Origin: Streptomyces roseifaciens
GTDB taxonomy: Bacteria > Actinomycetota > Actinomycetes > Streptomycetales > Streptomycetaceae
NCBI RefSeq assembly: GCF_001445655.1
Contig: NZ_LNBE01000004.1
Coordinates: 2,046,001 to 2,110,000 of the forward strand
Reading direction: 5' to 3'
Length of the DNA stretch: 64,000 nt
Shown here: in pieces, positions 1 through 8,893 of the stretch
Numbering within the stretch: the stretch's first letter is position 1
How the letters are laid out: every line of letters begins with the position of its first letter
The notes under the pieces: model-generated
The model's input: only the letters and a program-made list of their open reading frames with translations
The model's database searches: none
What the model was told of the DNA's origin: nothing
Program-made: the position numbers and the translations under genes

Positions 1-237
1 GAGCAGCGAGCGTCGGAGCCCCAAGGCGTGCCCGGCGGTGCGGTGTCCTCCCGTGTGGCCGATATGAGGGAATGCAGGGGGGACCACGTCCAGCCACGGC
101 TGTTCCGGCCGGTGGCGGAGGAGGAGCTGTGCCGGGAATGCTGCCGGGCCGCGGCCGGTGCCCGTGACTCTGTGTCTGTCCCCGGCTCGGTGTCGGCGGC
201 ATTCAGGGGAGCGGGCGCGGTCCGGGCAGCCTTGCGA

Positions 238-271
238 GGCGAGGCGGGGTGACGGTGTTGACCGCCTCGCC
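238..271. terminator. Hairpin after the MMPL gene
   Basis: Ten-base arms GGCGAGGCGG and CCGCCTCGCC flank a 14-base loop, about 20 bases past the stop of the leftward MMPL gene. There is no T-tract. I see no gene in bases 1-290 apart from this hairpin. A factor-independent terminator is plausible but the loop is large. Confidence 0.4.
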
Positions 272-290
272 CTGGGCGGGGACGTCCGCC

Positions 291-2474
291 TCACGGGGCG
301 GCCGGGAAGTCCTCCTTCTTCGCCAGGGCGCTGGGCCACCAGATGTGGCGGCCCACGTCCAGGTTGAGGGCCGTGACCATGACCGAGCGGACGATGAAGG
401 TGTCCAGGAGGATGCCGAAGGCCACGGCGAAGCCCAGTTCGGCGAATTGGGTCAGGGGGAGGGTGCCCAGGACGGCGAAGGTGCCGGCCAGGACCACGCC
501 TGCGGAGGTGATGACGCCGCCGGTTGCGGCCAGGCCGGTGAGGGTGGCCGGGCGGGTGCCGTGTTTGAGGGCCTCTTCCCGGATGCGGGTCATGAGGAAG
601 ATGTTGTAGTCGATGCCGAGCGCGATCAGGAAGACGAACACGTAGAGCGGGAAGGAGTTGTCCTCCGCCCCGAAGCCGAAGACGTGGCGGAAGACCAGGG
701 CGCTGACGCCGATCGTGGTGGCGCAGGAGAGCACGACGGTGGCGATGAGCAGCAGCGATGCCACGACGGCGCGCAGCAGCAGCACCAGGATCACCAGGAC
801 GACCAGGAGCACGATGGGGGCGATCAGGGCGCGGTCGTCCTTGGTGGCCTGTTTGACGTCGAGGTTCAGCGCGGTGTTCCCGCCGACCCGGGCCTGTGCC
901 CCGGGGACGGCGTGGAGTTCCGTGCGGGCCCGTTCGACCGTGCGGAACGCGGCCTTGCTGTCGGGCGCGTCGGTGAGGGTGGCGTAGAGCAGGGCGTCGC
1001 CGCCCTTGGTCATGGGCGGGCCCACCGACCCGCGGTCGATGCCGGGTACGGACATCAGGGCGGTGCGCACGGCCTCCGCCCGGTCGGCCTTGGCGGTGAC
1101 GAAGACGGGGCTGCCGAGGCCCGCGTCGAAGTGCCGGTCGATGACCTTCTCCCCGGCGACCGAGTCCTGGTGCGTGGTGAACGCCTGCTGGTCGGTCAGG
1201 CCGTGGGAGTTCAGCTGCACCATGCCGGCGGCGGCCGCGGCCAGGATCAGGGCGGTCACGACCCAGGTCGTCCGGGGCCTGCGGGCGATGCGGTTGCCGA
1301 CGGCGAGCCAGCGGCCGGTGTCGACGGTGTTCCCGGAGCCGTACTCCGGTTTGGCCGGCCAGAAGATCCACCGGCCCACCGCGACCATCAGCGCGGGGAA
1401 GAGCGTGAGCATCACCGCGGCGCCGACGACGATGCCGACCGCGAAGACCGGGCCGAGCCCCCGCGTGGAGTTCATGTCGGCCAGCATCAGGCAGATCATG
1501 CCGACCGCGACCGTCGCGGCGCTGGCGATGACGGCCGGGCCCGAGCGGCGCAGGGCCTCCTCCATGGCCGCGTGCCGGTCCTCGTGCCGGCGCAGCTCCT
1601 CGCGGTAGCGGGCGATGAGCAGCAGCGAATAGTCGGTGGTCGCGCCGAAGACGAGGATGGTCAGGATGCCCGCGCCGTCGGCACTGACCGTCAGCCCCCC
1701 GTGCTTGGCGAGGAAGTAGATGACCGCTTCGGCGATCTGGAGCGACACCCCGGCACAGATGATGGGCATCAGCCACAGCACGGGGCTGCGGTACGTGAAC
1801 AGCAGGATCACGATCACCACGAGCAGCGTGGCGGCCAGGAGCGTGGTGTCGATGCCGCTCACGGCCTTGCTGAGGTCACCGGTGTTGCCCGCGGGGCCCG
1901 CGATGTGGACCGCCATGCCCTGGGCGCCGTCCCGTGCGGTCCTGCGCATCTCCTTGACGCGGTCGCCGACCTTGCTGAAGTAGTCGGGCCCCAGGTTCAG
2001 CGGCACGGTGGTCTGTGCCGCCTTGCCGTCCTCGGAGATCTCCGGCCCGGTGACCGGGCCCTCCAGGTCCTTGCGCGCCCCGAACGCCTTCGCGTCGGCC
2101 GCCGCCTTCCGCTTGTCCGCCTCCGTCAGGCCCGAGGGCCGTTCGTAGACGACCACCGCCGGAACGGTGTACGGGGAGCCGAACTTCGCCTGGGTGTCGA
2201 AGACGCGCGTGGACTCGGCGCTGTTCGGCAGGGACGACTTGAGGTCGTTCTTCTCGACGCTCGAGAGCTTGCCGGCGAACCCCGCCGCGACGACGAGCAC
2301 GATCAGCCAGGCGACGATCACCCCGTACTTGGACCGGCGGCCGGTGATCAGGCCGATCGGTAACCCCCTCCGGAACCTTCGGAACCCTTTGCGGCCGCTG
2401 CGGCCGCTGCGGCTGTTACGGCCGGAGTCGGGACCGGTGCGTTCCCCGGACGGGTGGAGGACGTCTTCTGGCAT
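291..2474 (-). CDS. MMPL-family RND transporter
   Basis: Membrane transporter of the MMPL branch of the RND superfamily, 727 residues, probably exporting a lipid or hydrophobic compound with proton motive force; the substrate is unknown. The protein has an Arg/Lys-rich cytoplasmic leader (about residues 1-48), a first membrane helix at about 50-70, and two repeated halves, each a large external loop followed by a helix bundle. The family Asp-Tyr signatures are visible as TTDYSLLLIARYREE in the first half and GIDYNIFLMTRIREE in the second. The ATG at 2474 (MPEDVLHP) is chosen because the frame upstream of it runs out of phase under the TetR gene. It follows the TetR gene by 113 bases on the same strand, so local repression is likely. 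Confidence 0.88.
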   Translation of the reverse strand: MPEDVLHPSGERTGPDSGRNSRSGRSGRKGFRRFRRGLPIGLITGRRSKYGVIVAWLIVLVVAAGFAGKLSSVEKNDLKSSLPNSAESTRVFDTQAKFGSPYTVPAVVVYERPSGLTEADKRKAAADAKAFGARKDLEGPVTGPEISEDGKAAQTTVPLNLGPDYFSKVGDRVKEMRRTARDGAQGMAVHIAGPAGNTGDLSKAVSGIDTTLLAATLLVVIVILLFTYRSPVLWLMPIICAGVSLQIAEAVIYFLAKHGGLTVSADGAGILTILVFGATTDYSLLLIARYREELRRHEDRHAAMEEALRRSGPAVIASAATVAVGMICLMLADMNSTRGLGPVFAVGIVVGAAVMLTLFPALMVAVGRWIFWPAKPEYGSGNTVDTGRWLAVGNRIARRPRTTWVVTALILAAAAAGMVQLNSHGLTDQQAFTTHQDSVAGEKVIDRHFDAGLGSPVFVTAKADRAEAVRTALMSVPGIDRGSVGPPMTKGGDALLYATLTDAPDSKAAFRTVERARTELHAVPGAQARVGGNTALNLDVKQATKDDRALIAPIVLLVVLVILVLLLRAVVASLLLIATVVLSCATTIGVSALVFRHVFGFGAEDNSFPLYVFVFLIALGIDYNIFLMTRIREEALKHGTRPATLTGLAATGGVITSAGVVLAGTFAVLGTLPLTQFAELGFAVAFGILLDTFIVRSVMVTALNLDVGRHIWWPSALAKKEDFPAAP

Positions 2475-2587
2475 GGTCCTGGTGCCTCTTCCTGTTCCTG
2501 GTCGGCTTCGGGACGGCGGCGACCGGAGGGCGACGGGCAGGGACCGTGTGCGCCGCGTGCGGGGGAGGCCACGGCGCACACGGAGAC

Positions 2588-3211
2588 TCAGGTGGTGTCC
2601 GAGCCGTCCGGGCCGCCGGCACGCCCGGGTGCGTCGGTGGTGCAGGTGATACCGGTGAGCCGCGCCAGCGGGCCGTCCAGCGGCACCGCGGCGAGGGCGG
2701 GCTCGATCAGGCGCTGGAGCAGCAGACCGTCGACGGCCGCACCGAGGACCAGGGCGGTGCCCTCGGGGTCGGCCGTGTTGCCGTGCGCCCGCAGCCATGC
2801 GGCGACGGCGGTGCGCCAGCGGCCGGTGAGCTCCGCCAGGCCGTCGCGCATCTTCTTGTTGCGGGTGGCCGCCAGCACCATTTCGCCGGCGAGGACGGCC
2901 GTGGACGCGTCGCTGGGGTACCGGGCGAGGGCGGCCAGGGCCTCCGGCGTCCCCGCGGGGCCCTCCGCGGCCTGCTCCAGCAGGGCGATCACCTTGCCGA
3001 TCTCCCGCCGGGAGGCTTCCAGGGACGCTTCGACCAGCAGGTCGGTGACCGTGTCGAAGTGGTAGTGCACGAGCCCGGGGCGCAGCCCCGCCGCCGCGGC
3101 CACCTTCCGCGTGGTCACCGCTCCCCACCCCTCCTCCACGACCAGCCGCGCTGCGGCGCCGAGCAGCCGTGCCCGGGTCTCCTGGCCGCGTTCCGCCGAG
3201 GTGGGGGTCAT
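2588..3211 (-). CDS. TetR-family transcriptional repressor
   Basis: A 207-residue TetR-type regulator. The N-terminal helix-turn-helix is clear around residues 30-50 (TTRKVAAAAGLRPGLVHYHF), and the C-terminal half is the variable ligand-binding domain. The ATG at 3211 (MTPTSAER) has a GGAGA ribosome site a few bases upstream; the frame is open further upstream but with composition unlike the family. Its placement directly before an MMPL pump on the same strand is the common arrangement in which a TetR protein represses itself and the pump until a lipid or drug ligand binds. The ligand cannot be inferred from the sequence. Confidence 0.85.
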   Translation of the reverse strand: MTPTSAERGQETRARLLGAAARLVVEEGWGAVTTRKVAAAAGLRPGLVHYHFDTVTDLLVEASLEASRREIGKVIALLEQAAEGPAGTPEALAALARYPSDASTAVLAGEMVLAATRNKKMRDGLAELTGRWRTAVAAWLRAHGNTADPEGTALVLGAAVDGLLLQRLIEPALAAVPLDGPLARLTGITCTTDAPGRAGGPDGSDTT

Positions 3212-3301
3212 CGTGCCGTCTCTCCGTTCTCCGTCCGTGCGTACGGCTGGGGGCTGATGGGTCGGCCGGTCGACGGGTCGGTCAACTTGGGCGATTGCCT
3301 T

Positions 3302-3313
3302 GGGCGTTCGCCC
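3302..3313. promoter_or_regulatory. Candidate operator of the TetR gene
   Basis: A perfect 12-base palindrome, GGGCGTTCGCCC, lies about 90 bases before the TetR start, with a similar half-site (TTGGGCGATTGCC) just to its left at about 3288-3300. The size and position fit a TetR-type operator controlling the TetR-MMPL pair. This is inference from symmetry and position only. Confidence 0.35.
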
Positions 3314-3444
3314 TATGCGTACCCACGGTAAGGCCGTCGACACCTCGCGCGTCACCGGTAGGCCGCAGTCGCCTGCCGCCCATCCCGGCGCGAAGGTGCG
3401 TCACAGAGCGCGCGACACCGCCCACGCGCCCCACGCGCGGGAGT

Positions 3445-4539
3445 TCACTCGGCAGCCGCGGCCGCCGCCCCGTCGGCGACGAGCTCGGCCGGCGGCCGCT
3501 CCCCGGCCGTCGCCGCGGCGGCCTCCTTCATCAGCTGGTCCCGCATCACGACGTACTTGGCGTTCAGCTCGTCGGCCGCGACGAACCGGTTCACGCCGCG
3601 GCCGGTGGCGCGCGGCTCGATGCTCTTGACGACGTTCATGTCCTGGACCTCCTGCACGCGCTTCTGCGCGAAGAGGGCCAGCCTCGGGACGATCCGCCGC
3701 GCCGCCGGGAAGCGCAGGACGTTCTTCATCCGCTCGTCCTCGTACCAGCGGAACAGCACCTGGGTGTTGCCGTCGTCGATCGGCGTCATCCAGATCGTCA
3801 CGTCGAAGGGCAGCGCGTGGATGTGGACCATGCCGGGGAAGGTGAACGTCACCCGGAGGAAGCTGCGGTTGGTGGGATCGTCGTGCTGGCACAGCTCGAA
3901 GTAGTGCCGCAGGGTCGTCCCGTCGACCTCCAGGCGGCTCTTCTCGACCTTCGTCATGGCGATGTAGCGCCTGCGGCCGTCGAGGCCGAGCTTCTTCAGC
4001 GTCCCTCCCCAGCCCATGTAGTCCGCGTAGTTGAACCAGTGGTCCCGGTGCACGACCGGCACGTGGTAGAAGTCGAGGAGGCTCTCGATGTAGCGGGTGT
4101 AGTGGACGGGCTGGCTCCAGGTGGAGGTCGCGTACAGCGCGGGCTTGTCGGCCACTTCCGGCGGCACCTGCACCTCCGGTAAGACGTCCAGGTCCTGCCC
4201 CCACCACATCCACACCAGCCCGTTCTGCTCGCGCACGGGGTGGGTGCCGATGCGCATCGACCGGGGGAGGCGGGCGCCGGGCCCCAGGCACGGCGCGAGC
4301 TCGCACGCGCCGTCGGCGCCGAAGCGGAAGTCGTGGTACGGGCAGCCTATGGAGTCGCCGTACAGCCGTCCGCGGGCGAGGCTGGCGCCCTTGTGGGGGC
4401 AGCGCGCGTCCTGCAGCACCACGCGGCCGGCGCGGTTCCGCCAGGCGACCAGCTCCTTCCCCAGGCGGCGGGCGCCGGTCGGCCGGTCGGTCCTCACGTC
4501 CTGCGACCGCAGGATCGCGTACCACTGGTTGGGTATCAC
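3445..4539 (-). CDS. Rieske non-haem iron oxygenase, alpha-subunit-like
   Basis: A 364-residue oxygenase of the aromatic-ring-hydroxylating type. The N-terminal Rieske domain carries Cys47-x-His49 and Cys66-xx-His69 (CPHKG and CPYH) for the 2Fe-2S cluster. The C-terminal catalytic domain has a DFYHVPVVH segment that supplies the two His ligands of the mononuclear iron. The GTG at 4539 is chosen because GGGGGAG sits five bases before it and the protein then starts IPNQWYAIL, the usual start of this family; an ATG at 4602 is open in frame but lacks a ribosome site. No reductase or ferredoxin gene is adjacent, so electron supply must come from elsewhere. Hydroxylation of a hydrophobic ring or lipid is likely; the substrate is unknown. 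Confidence 0.82.
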   Translation of the reverse strand: MIPNQWYAILRSQDVRTDRPTGARRLGKELVAWRNRAGRVVLQDARCPHKGASLARGRLYGDSIGCPYHDFRFGADGACELAPCLGPGARLPRSMRIGTHPVREQNGLVWMWWGQDLDVLPEVQVPPEVADKPALYATSTWSQPVHYTRYIESLLDFYHVPVVHRDHWFNYADYMGWGGTLKKLGLDGRRRYIAMTKVEKSRLEVDGTTLRHYFELCQHDDPTNRSFLRVTFTFPGMVHIHALPFDVTIWMTPIDDGNTQVLFRWYEDERMKNVLRFPAARRIVPRLALFAQKRVQEVQDMNVVKSIEPRATGRGVNRFVAADELNAKYVVMRDQLMKEAAAATAGERPPAELVADGAAAAAAE

Positions 4540-4669
4540 GTCTCTCCCCCTGGATTTCGCTCTGCCTGGCGCATATGTCAAGGCCACTGTGGCCCGGCTC
4601 ACTGACAGGCCACTGACCGATGGCTGATGGCGCCGGCCCCCGTTTGACAGGCCGCCGCCCCATCCCGCA

Positions 4670-4697
4670 CCCTTTCACTAGTCAAGTAGTGAAAGGG
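4670..4697. promoter_or_regulatory. GntR operator overlapping its own ribosome site
   Basis: Perfect inverted repeat with 11-base arms CCCTTTCACTA and TAGTGAAAGGG around a 6-base spacer. A TTGACA at 4644-4649 is a candidate -35 for the gntR-ABC operon. The right arm supplies the AAAGGGG ribosome site of gntR, so a bound repressor would cover the start of its own message. GntR regulators of the YtrA type are known to autoregulate their ABC operon; the link here is inferred from position and symmetry. Confidence 0.7.
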
Positions 4698-4703
4698 GCC
4701 CGC

Positions 4704-5141
4704 GTGGTCGAGTTCCGCATCGACCGGCGCAGCGGGGTCGCCACGTACCTGCAGATCGTCCAGCAGGTGAAACAGGCCCTCCGCCTGGGCCTGCTCGCGC
4801 CCGGCGACAAGCTGCCCACGGCCAAGGAGGTCGTCGCGGCCACGGCCATCAACCCCAACACCGTCCTCAAGGCCTACCGCGAGCTCGACCGCGAGGGCCT
4901 GGTCGAGGCGCGCCCCGGGCTCGGCACGTTCGTGCGGCGCTCGCTGGCCCGCCCGCAGGCCGCCGCCGACTCGCCCCTGCGCGCCGAGCTGACCGGCTGG
5001 ATGCACCGCGCCCGCGAGGCCGGCCTGGACCGGGAGGACGTGGCGGCGCTGCTCGCCTCCGTCCTGGAGGAGGGGTACGACGGGCCCGGGGGGAGCGCGG
5101 GGCACGGCGGCCCGTACGAGACGAACAAGGGGAGCGGATGA
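4704..5141 (+). CDS. GntR-family regulator, YtrA type
   Basis: A 145-residue regulator with an N-terminal winged helix-turn-helix (PTAKEVVAATAINPNTVLKA, GLVEARPGLGTFV) and only a short C-terminal tail. That architecture is typical of YtrA-type GntR proteins, which control neighbouring ABC transporters. The GTG at 4704 is used because AAAGGGG lies six bases upstream; a GTG at 4689 is also in frame but falls inside the operator. The stop overlaps the ATG of the ATPase (ATGA, 5138-5141), so the two are translationally coupled. It is divergent from the Rieske oxygenase, so the single operator may affect both directions. Confidence 0.88.
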   Translation: MVEFRIDRRSGVATYLQIVQQVKQALRLGLLAPGDKLPTAKEVVAATAINPNTVLKAYRELDREGLVEARPGLGTFVRRSLARPQAAADSPLRAELTGWMHRAREAGLDREDVAALLASVLEEGYDGPGGSAGHGGPYETNKGSG

Positions 5142-6127
5142 CGGGGGTGACCGGCATGACCGGGATGACGTTCCAGCCCGAGCGGACCGCCGTGGAGGCG
5201 GTGGGCCTCGGGGTGAAGTACCGGCGCCGCCGGGCGCTCGACGACTGCTCCTTCCGCCTCCCCGCGGGCCGGGTCTGCGCGCTCGTGGGGCCCAACGGCG
5301 CGGGCAAGTCCACGCTGTTGTCGCTCGCCGCCGGGCTGCGCCGCCCCACCGCGGGGTCCCTCACCGTCTTCGGGGGCCGCCCCGGCTCCGCGGACGTCCG
5401 CCCCCGCATCGCCTACCTCTCCCAGGACAAGCCGCTCTTCCCGCAGTTCACGATCGCCGACACCCTCCGCATGGGGCGCGAGCTCAACCCTGGCCGCTGG
5501 GACCGGGCGGCGGCCGAGCGTACGGTCGCCGACGGCGGACTGTCGTCCACGGCCCGCGTCGGCGACCTCTCCGGCGGTCAGCGCACCCGCGTCGCCCTGG
5601 CCCTCGCCTTCGGCAAGCGGCCCGAACTCCTGCTGCTCGACGAGCCGATGGCCGACCTCGACCCGCTCGCGCGGCACGAGGTGACGACCGCCCTCATGGG
5701 CCAGGCCGCCGAGCACGCCACCACCGTCGTGATCGCCTCCCACGTCCTCGCCGAGCTCGACGGGATCTGCGACTACCTGCTGCTGATGGCCGACGGCCGC
5801 GTCCGGCTCGCGGGCGAGGTCGAGGACCTGCTCGCCGCGCACGCCGTCCTCGTCGGCCGGCACGAAGGCCCGAACCTGCCGCGGGAGTTCGCCACCCACA
5901 CCGTCGTGGAGGCCCGCGCCACGGGGCGGCAGCTGACCGCCCTCGTCCGGCCCGACGGCCCCGTCCCCGAGCGGTGGCGGGCCGCCGAACCCTCCCTGGA
6001 GGAGCTCCTCCTCGCCCACCTGCGGGCTCCCGGCGCCCCCGCGCTCCTCACCCCCAGCGCGGAGCCGCGCACGCCCCACCGGCCGCGCGCGCAGGGCCCG
6101 TCACGCCCGCCGCGGGCGGTCGCGTGA
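5138..6127 (+). CDS. ABC transporter ATP-binding protein
   Basis: A 329-residue ABC ATPase. Walker A is GPNGAGKST at residues 51-59; the Q-loop (YLSQDKP), signature LSGGQRTR, Walker B LLLLDEP and switch region ASHVLAEL are all present, so it should hydrolyse ATP. The last 40 or so residues are Pro/Ala/Arg-rich and not part of the fold. It is coupled to the GntR gene upstream. In this kind of operon the next gene is normally a polytopic ABC permease; here the overlapping frame that follows (GTGA, 6124-6127) ends after 58 codons without a membrane domain, so the ATPase looks orphaned unless its partner is encoded elsewhere. Confidence 0.9.
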   Translation: MTGVTGMTGMTFQPERTAVEAVGLGVKYRRRRALDDCSFRLPAGRVCALVGPNGAGKSTLLSLAAGLRRPTAGSLTVFGGRPGSADVRPRIAYLSQDKPLFPQFTIADTLRMGRELNPGRWDRAAAERTVADGGLSSTARVGDLSGGQRTRVALALAFGKRPELLLLDEPMADLDPLARHEVTTALMGQAAEHATTVVIASHVLAELDGICDYLLLMADGRVRLAGEVEDLLAAHAVLVGRHEGPNLPREFATHTVVEARATGRQLTALVRPDGPVPERWRAAEPSLEELLLAHLRAPGAPALLTPSAEPRTPHRPRAQGPSRPPRAVA

Positions 6128-6300
6128 GCCCGGCGGCCGCCACCCGTACCGGCTCCGGCCGCCAAGCCGCCCCGGTCGCCCCGGCAGCCCCGGCTGCGCC
6201 TGCCGCCCCGGCAGCCCCGCCCGGGCACTTCGCCCGCCCGGCACGGGACCGGGCAGGCCTCGTGACGGCCGCCGCGGCCGTCCTCGCCGGCGCCTCGTAG
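6124..6300 (+). pseudogene. 58-codon remnant at the expected permease position
   Basis: The frame begins with a GTG that overlaps the ATPase stop (GTGA), exactly as a coupled permease gene would, but it stops at 6300. Its product is Ala/Pro-rich with one short hydrophobic stretch (GLVTAAAAVLAGA) at the very end, which could be the start of the first membrane helix. I read it as the 5' end of a deleted or frame-disrupted permease gene. It could instead be a chance frame in high-GC DNA; no later segment before ppk looks like a permease. Confidence 0.35.
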
Positions 6301-6398
6301 GGGTGGATGCGCCGCTCCCGCCCCGACCGCGACGGCGCCCTCCCGATCCGCCGCGGCACAGCGGAGTGGGGCGCCGCTTCCCTGCGCGTCATGTGGGC

Positions 6399-6431
6399 GT
6401 TACCCGTGATTCAACAGCGGTTGCGAGCCTT
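6399..6431 (+). promoter_or_regulatory. Degenerate PHO-box-like repeats upstream of ppk
   Basis: Three loosely related units, GTTACCCGTGA, TTCAACAGCGG and TTGCGAGCCTT, follow at about 11-base spacing, 110-140 bases before the ppk start. PhoP of Streptomyces binds direct 11-base repeats related to GTTCACC, and ppk is a known PhoP target in S. lividans. The match is weak, so this is a candidate only. Confidence 0.35.
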
Positions 6432-6541
6432 GCGGAATGCAGCCCGCTGTGCCCCCCGCACCCGCTCGAAGGCTCCGCGCCGCCCCCGCCGCGCCCTCCT
6501 TCGACGCGCCCGGCCCGCCCCCGGCGCGGCACCATGGGAAC

Positions 6542-8893
6542 ATGACCCAGTCGTCCCGCGCACAGGCCCACGACCAGCCGCACGGCGAGCGCAGCGACCG
6601 CTACGGCGAGGGGTACGGCAACCCGCAGCCCTCGGTCGGGTCCATCGCCGCGCACCGGCCCTTCGCGGTGGCCTCCCCTGCCGCCTCGCCCGGCCTGGAG
6701 CCCGACCTGGACGCCGACCTCGGCCCGTACGGGCACGGAGGCTACGACCACGACGCGTACGGCCACGGCCCGGCCTACGCACCCGGCCGCGACGGCGAGG
6801 ACGACGACCCCTACGGCGACGGACCGCTCCCGCAGGGCCGCTTCCTGGACCGCGAGCGCAGCTGGCTGGCCTTCAACGAACGCGTCCTGGAGCTGGCCGA
6901 GGACCCGGCGACGCCCCTGCTGGAGCGGGCCAACTTCCTTGCGATCTTCGCGAGCAACCTGGACGAGTTCTTCATGGTCCGCGTGGCCGGCCTCAAGCGC
7001 CGCATCGCCACCGGCGTCGCCACCCGCTCCGCCTCCGGCCTGCAGCCCCGCGAGGTGCTGGAGCTGATCTGGACCCGCTCCCGCGAGCTCATGGCCCGGC
7101 ACGCCGCCTGTTACCAGCAGGACGTCGCCCCCGAGCTCGCCGAGGAGGGCGTCCACCTCATCCGCTGGCACGAGCTGACCGACAAGGAGCAGGGCCGGCT
7201 GTTCACCCTCTTCCGGCAGCAGATCTTCCCCGTGCTGACCCCGCTGGCCGTCGATCCCGCGCACCCGTTCCCGTACATCTCGGGGCTCTCCCTCAACCTC
7301 GCCGTCGTCGTCCGCAACCCCGTCAGCGGGCACGACCACTTCGCCCGGGTCAAGGTCCCGCCGATCCTCTCCCGCTTCCTGGAGGCCTCCCCGCAGCGCT
7401 ACGTCCCCCTGGAGGACGTCATCGCCGCGCACCTCGAAGAGCTCTTCCCCGGCATGGAGGTGCTCGCGCACCACATGTTCCGCGTGACGCGCAACGAGGA
7501 CCTGGAGGTCGAGGAGGACGACGCGGAGAACCTGCTGCAGGCCCTGGAGAAGGAGCTCATGCGCCGCCGCTTCGGCCCGCCCGTGCGGCTGGAGGTCGAG
7601 GAGACCATCGACCCGTACGTCCTCGACCTGCTGGTCCGCGAGCTGAAGATCTCCGACGCCGAGGTCTACCCGCTGCCCGGCCCGCTCGACCTCACCGCGC
7701 TCTTCCGCATCGCCTCCCTCGACCGGCCCGAGCTCAAGTACCCCAAGTTCGTGGCCGGCACGCACCGTGACCTCGCCGAGGTCGAGTCGGCCTCCGCGCC
7801 CGACATCTTCGCCGCCCTGCGCGAGCGCGACGTCCTGCTGCACCACCCGTACGACTCGTTCTCCACCTCCGTGCAGGCCTTCCTGGAGCAGGCGGCGACC
7901 GACCCCGACGTCCTCGCCATCAAGCAGACCCTCTACCGGACCTCCGGCGACTCGCCCATCGTCGACGCCCTGATAGACGCGGCCGAGTCGGGCAAGCAGG
8001 TGCTCGTCCTCGTCGAGATCAAGGCGCGCTTCGACGAGCAGGCCAACATCAAGTGGGCGCGCAAGCTGGAGGAGGCGGGCTGCCACGTCGTCTACGGGCT
8101 GGTGGGCCTCAAGACGCACTGCAAGCTCTCCCTGGTGGTCCGGCAGGAGGGCGACACCCTGCGCCGCTACTCGCACGTCGGCACCGGCAACTACCACCCC
8201 AAGACCGCCCGGCTGTACGAGGACCTGGGACTGCTCACCGCCGACCCGCAGGTCGGCGCCGACCTCTCCGACCTCTTCAACCGGCTCTCCGGCTACTCGC
8301 GCCGCGAGACCTACCGGCGCCTGCTCGTCGCCCCCAGATCCCTGCGGGACGGGCTCGTCGCCCGGATCGCCAAGGAGGTCGCGCACCACCGCGCCGGGCG
8401 GCCCGCCTCCATCCGCATCAAGGTCAACTCGATGGTCGACGAGACGGTCATCGACGCGCTCTACCACGCCGCCCGCGCCGGCGTCCCGGTCGACGTGTGG
8501 GTGCGCGGCATCTGCGCGCTGCGGCCCGGCGTCCCCGGGCTCTCCGAGAACATCCGCGTCCGCAGCGTCCTCGGCCGCTTCCTGGAGCACTCGCGGGTGT
8601 TCGCCTTCGGCAACGGCGGCGAGCCCGAGGTGTGGCTCGGCAGCGCCGACATGATGCACCGCAACCTCGACCGGCGCATCGAGGCCCTCGTGCGCGTCAC
8701 CGACCCCGCGCACCGGGCCTCCCTCAGCAGGCTGCTCGAAGCGGGCATGTCCGACTCCACCGCCTCCTGGCACCTCGGCCCGGACGGAGGATGGACGCGG
8801 CACGCGACCGACACCGACGGGCAGCCGCTGCGGAACGTCCAGGAGATGCTCATCGACGCCCGGAGGCGCCGGCGTGGCTCAGCGACCGCATGA
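6542..8893 (+). CDS. ppk: Polyphosphate kinase (PPK1)
   Basis: Reversible transfer of the terminal phosphate of ATP to inorganic polyphosphate. The 783-residue protein has a divergent Asp/Gly/Tyr-rich leader of about 90 residues, then the full PPK1 core: N-terminal domain from [19 protein letters not shown], the head domain, and two phospholipase-D-like C-terminal domains. The phospho-acceptor His is in [20 protein letters not shown]. The ATG at 6542 (MTQSSRAQ) is preferred; an in-frame ATG at 6437 would add 35 low-complexity residues. The end overlaps the CHAD gene by 20 bases, so the pair is an operon. Phosphate control through PhoP is likely from family knowledge. Confidence 0.95.
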   Translation: MTQSSRAQAHDQPHGERSDRYGEGYGNPQPSVGSIAAHRPFAVASPAASPGLEPDLDADLGPYGHGGYDHDAYGHGPAYAPGRDGEDDDPYGDGPLPQGRFLDRERSWLAFNERVLELAEDPATPLLERANFLAIFASNLDEFFMVRVAGLKRRIATGVATRSASGLQPREVLELIWTRSRELMARHAACYQQDVAPELAEEGVHLIRWHELTDKEQGRLFTLFRQQIFPVLTPLAVDPAHPFPYISGLSLNLAVVVRNPVSGHDHFARVKVPPILSRFLEASPQRYVPLEDVIAAHLEELFPGMEVLAHHMFRVTRNEDLEVEEDDAENLLQALEKELMRRRFGPPVRLEVEETIDPYVLDLLVRELKISDAEVYPLPGPLDLTALFRIASLDRPELKYPKFVAGTHRDLAEVESASAPDIFAALRERDVLLHHPYDSFSTSVQAFLEQAATDPDVLAIKQTLYRTSGDSPIVDALIDAAESGKQVLVLVEIKARFDEQANIKWARKLEEAGCHVVYGLVGLKTHCKLSLVVRQEGDTLRRYSHVGTGNYHPKTARLYEDLGLLTADPQVGADLSDLFNRLSGYSRRETYRRLLVAPRSLRDGLVARIAKEVAHHRAGRPASIRIKVNSMVDETVIDALYHAARAGVPVDVWVRGICALRPGVPGLSENIRVRSVLGRFLEHSRVFAFGNGGEPEVWLGSADMMHRNLDRRIEALVRVTDPAHRASLSRLLEAGMSDSTASWHLGPDGGWTRHATDTDGQPLRNVQEMLIDARRRRRGSATA

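Noticed and set aside
249..2363. A 704-codon rightward frame opposite the MMPL gene
   Set aside because: Its product is Gly/Asp/Arg/Val-rich with no fold. The leftward frame gives a clear MMPL protein, so this is the usual high-GC antisense shadow.
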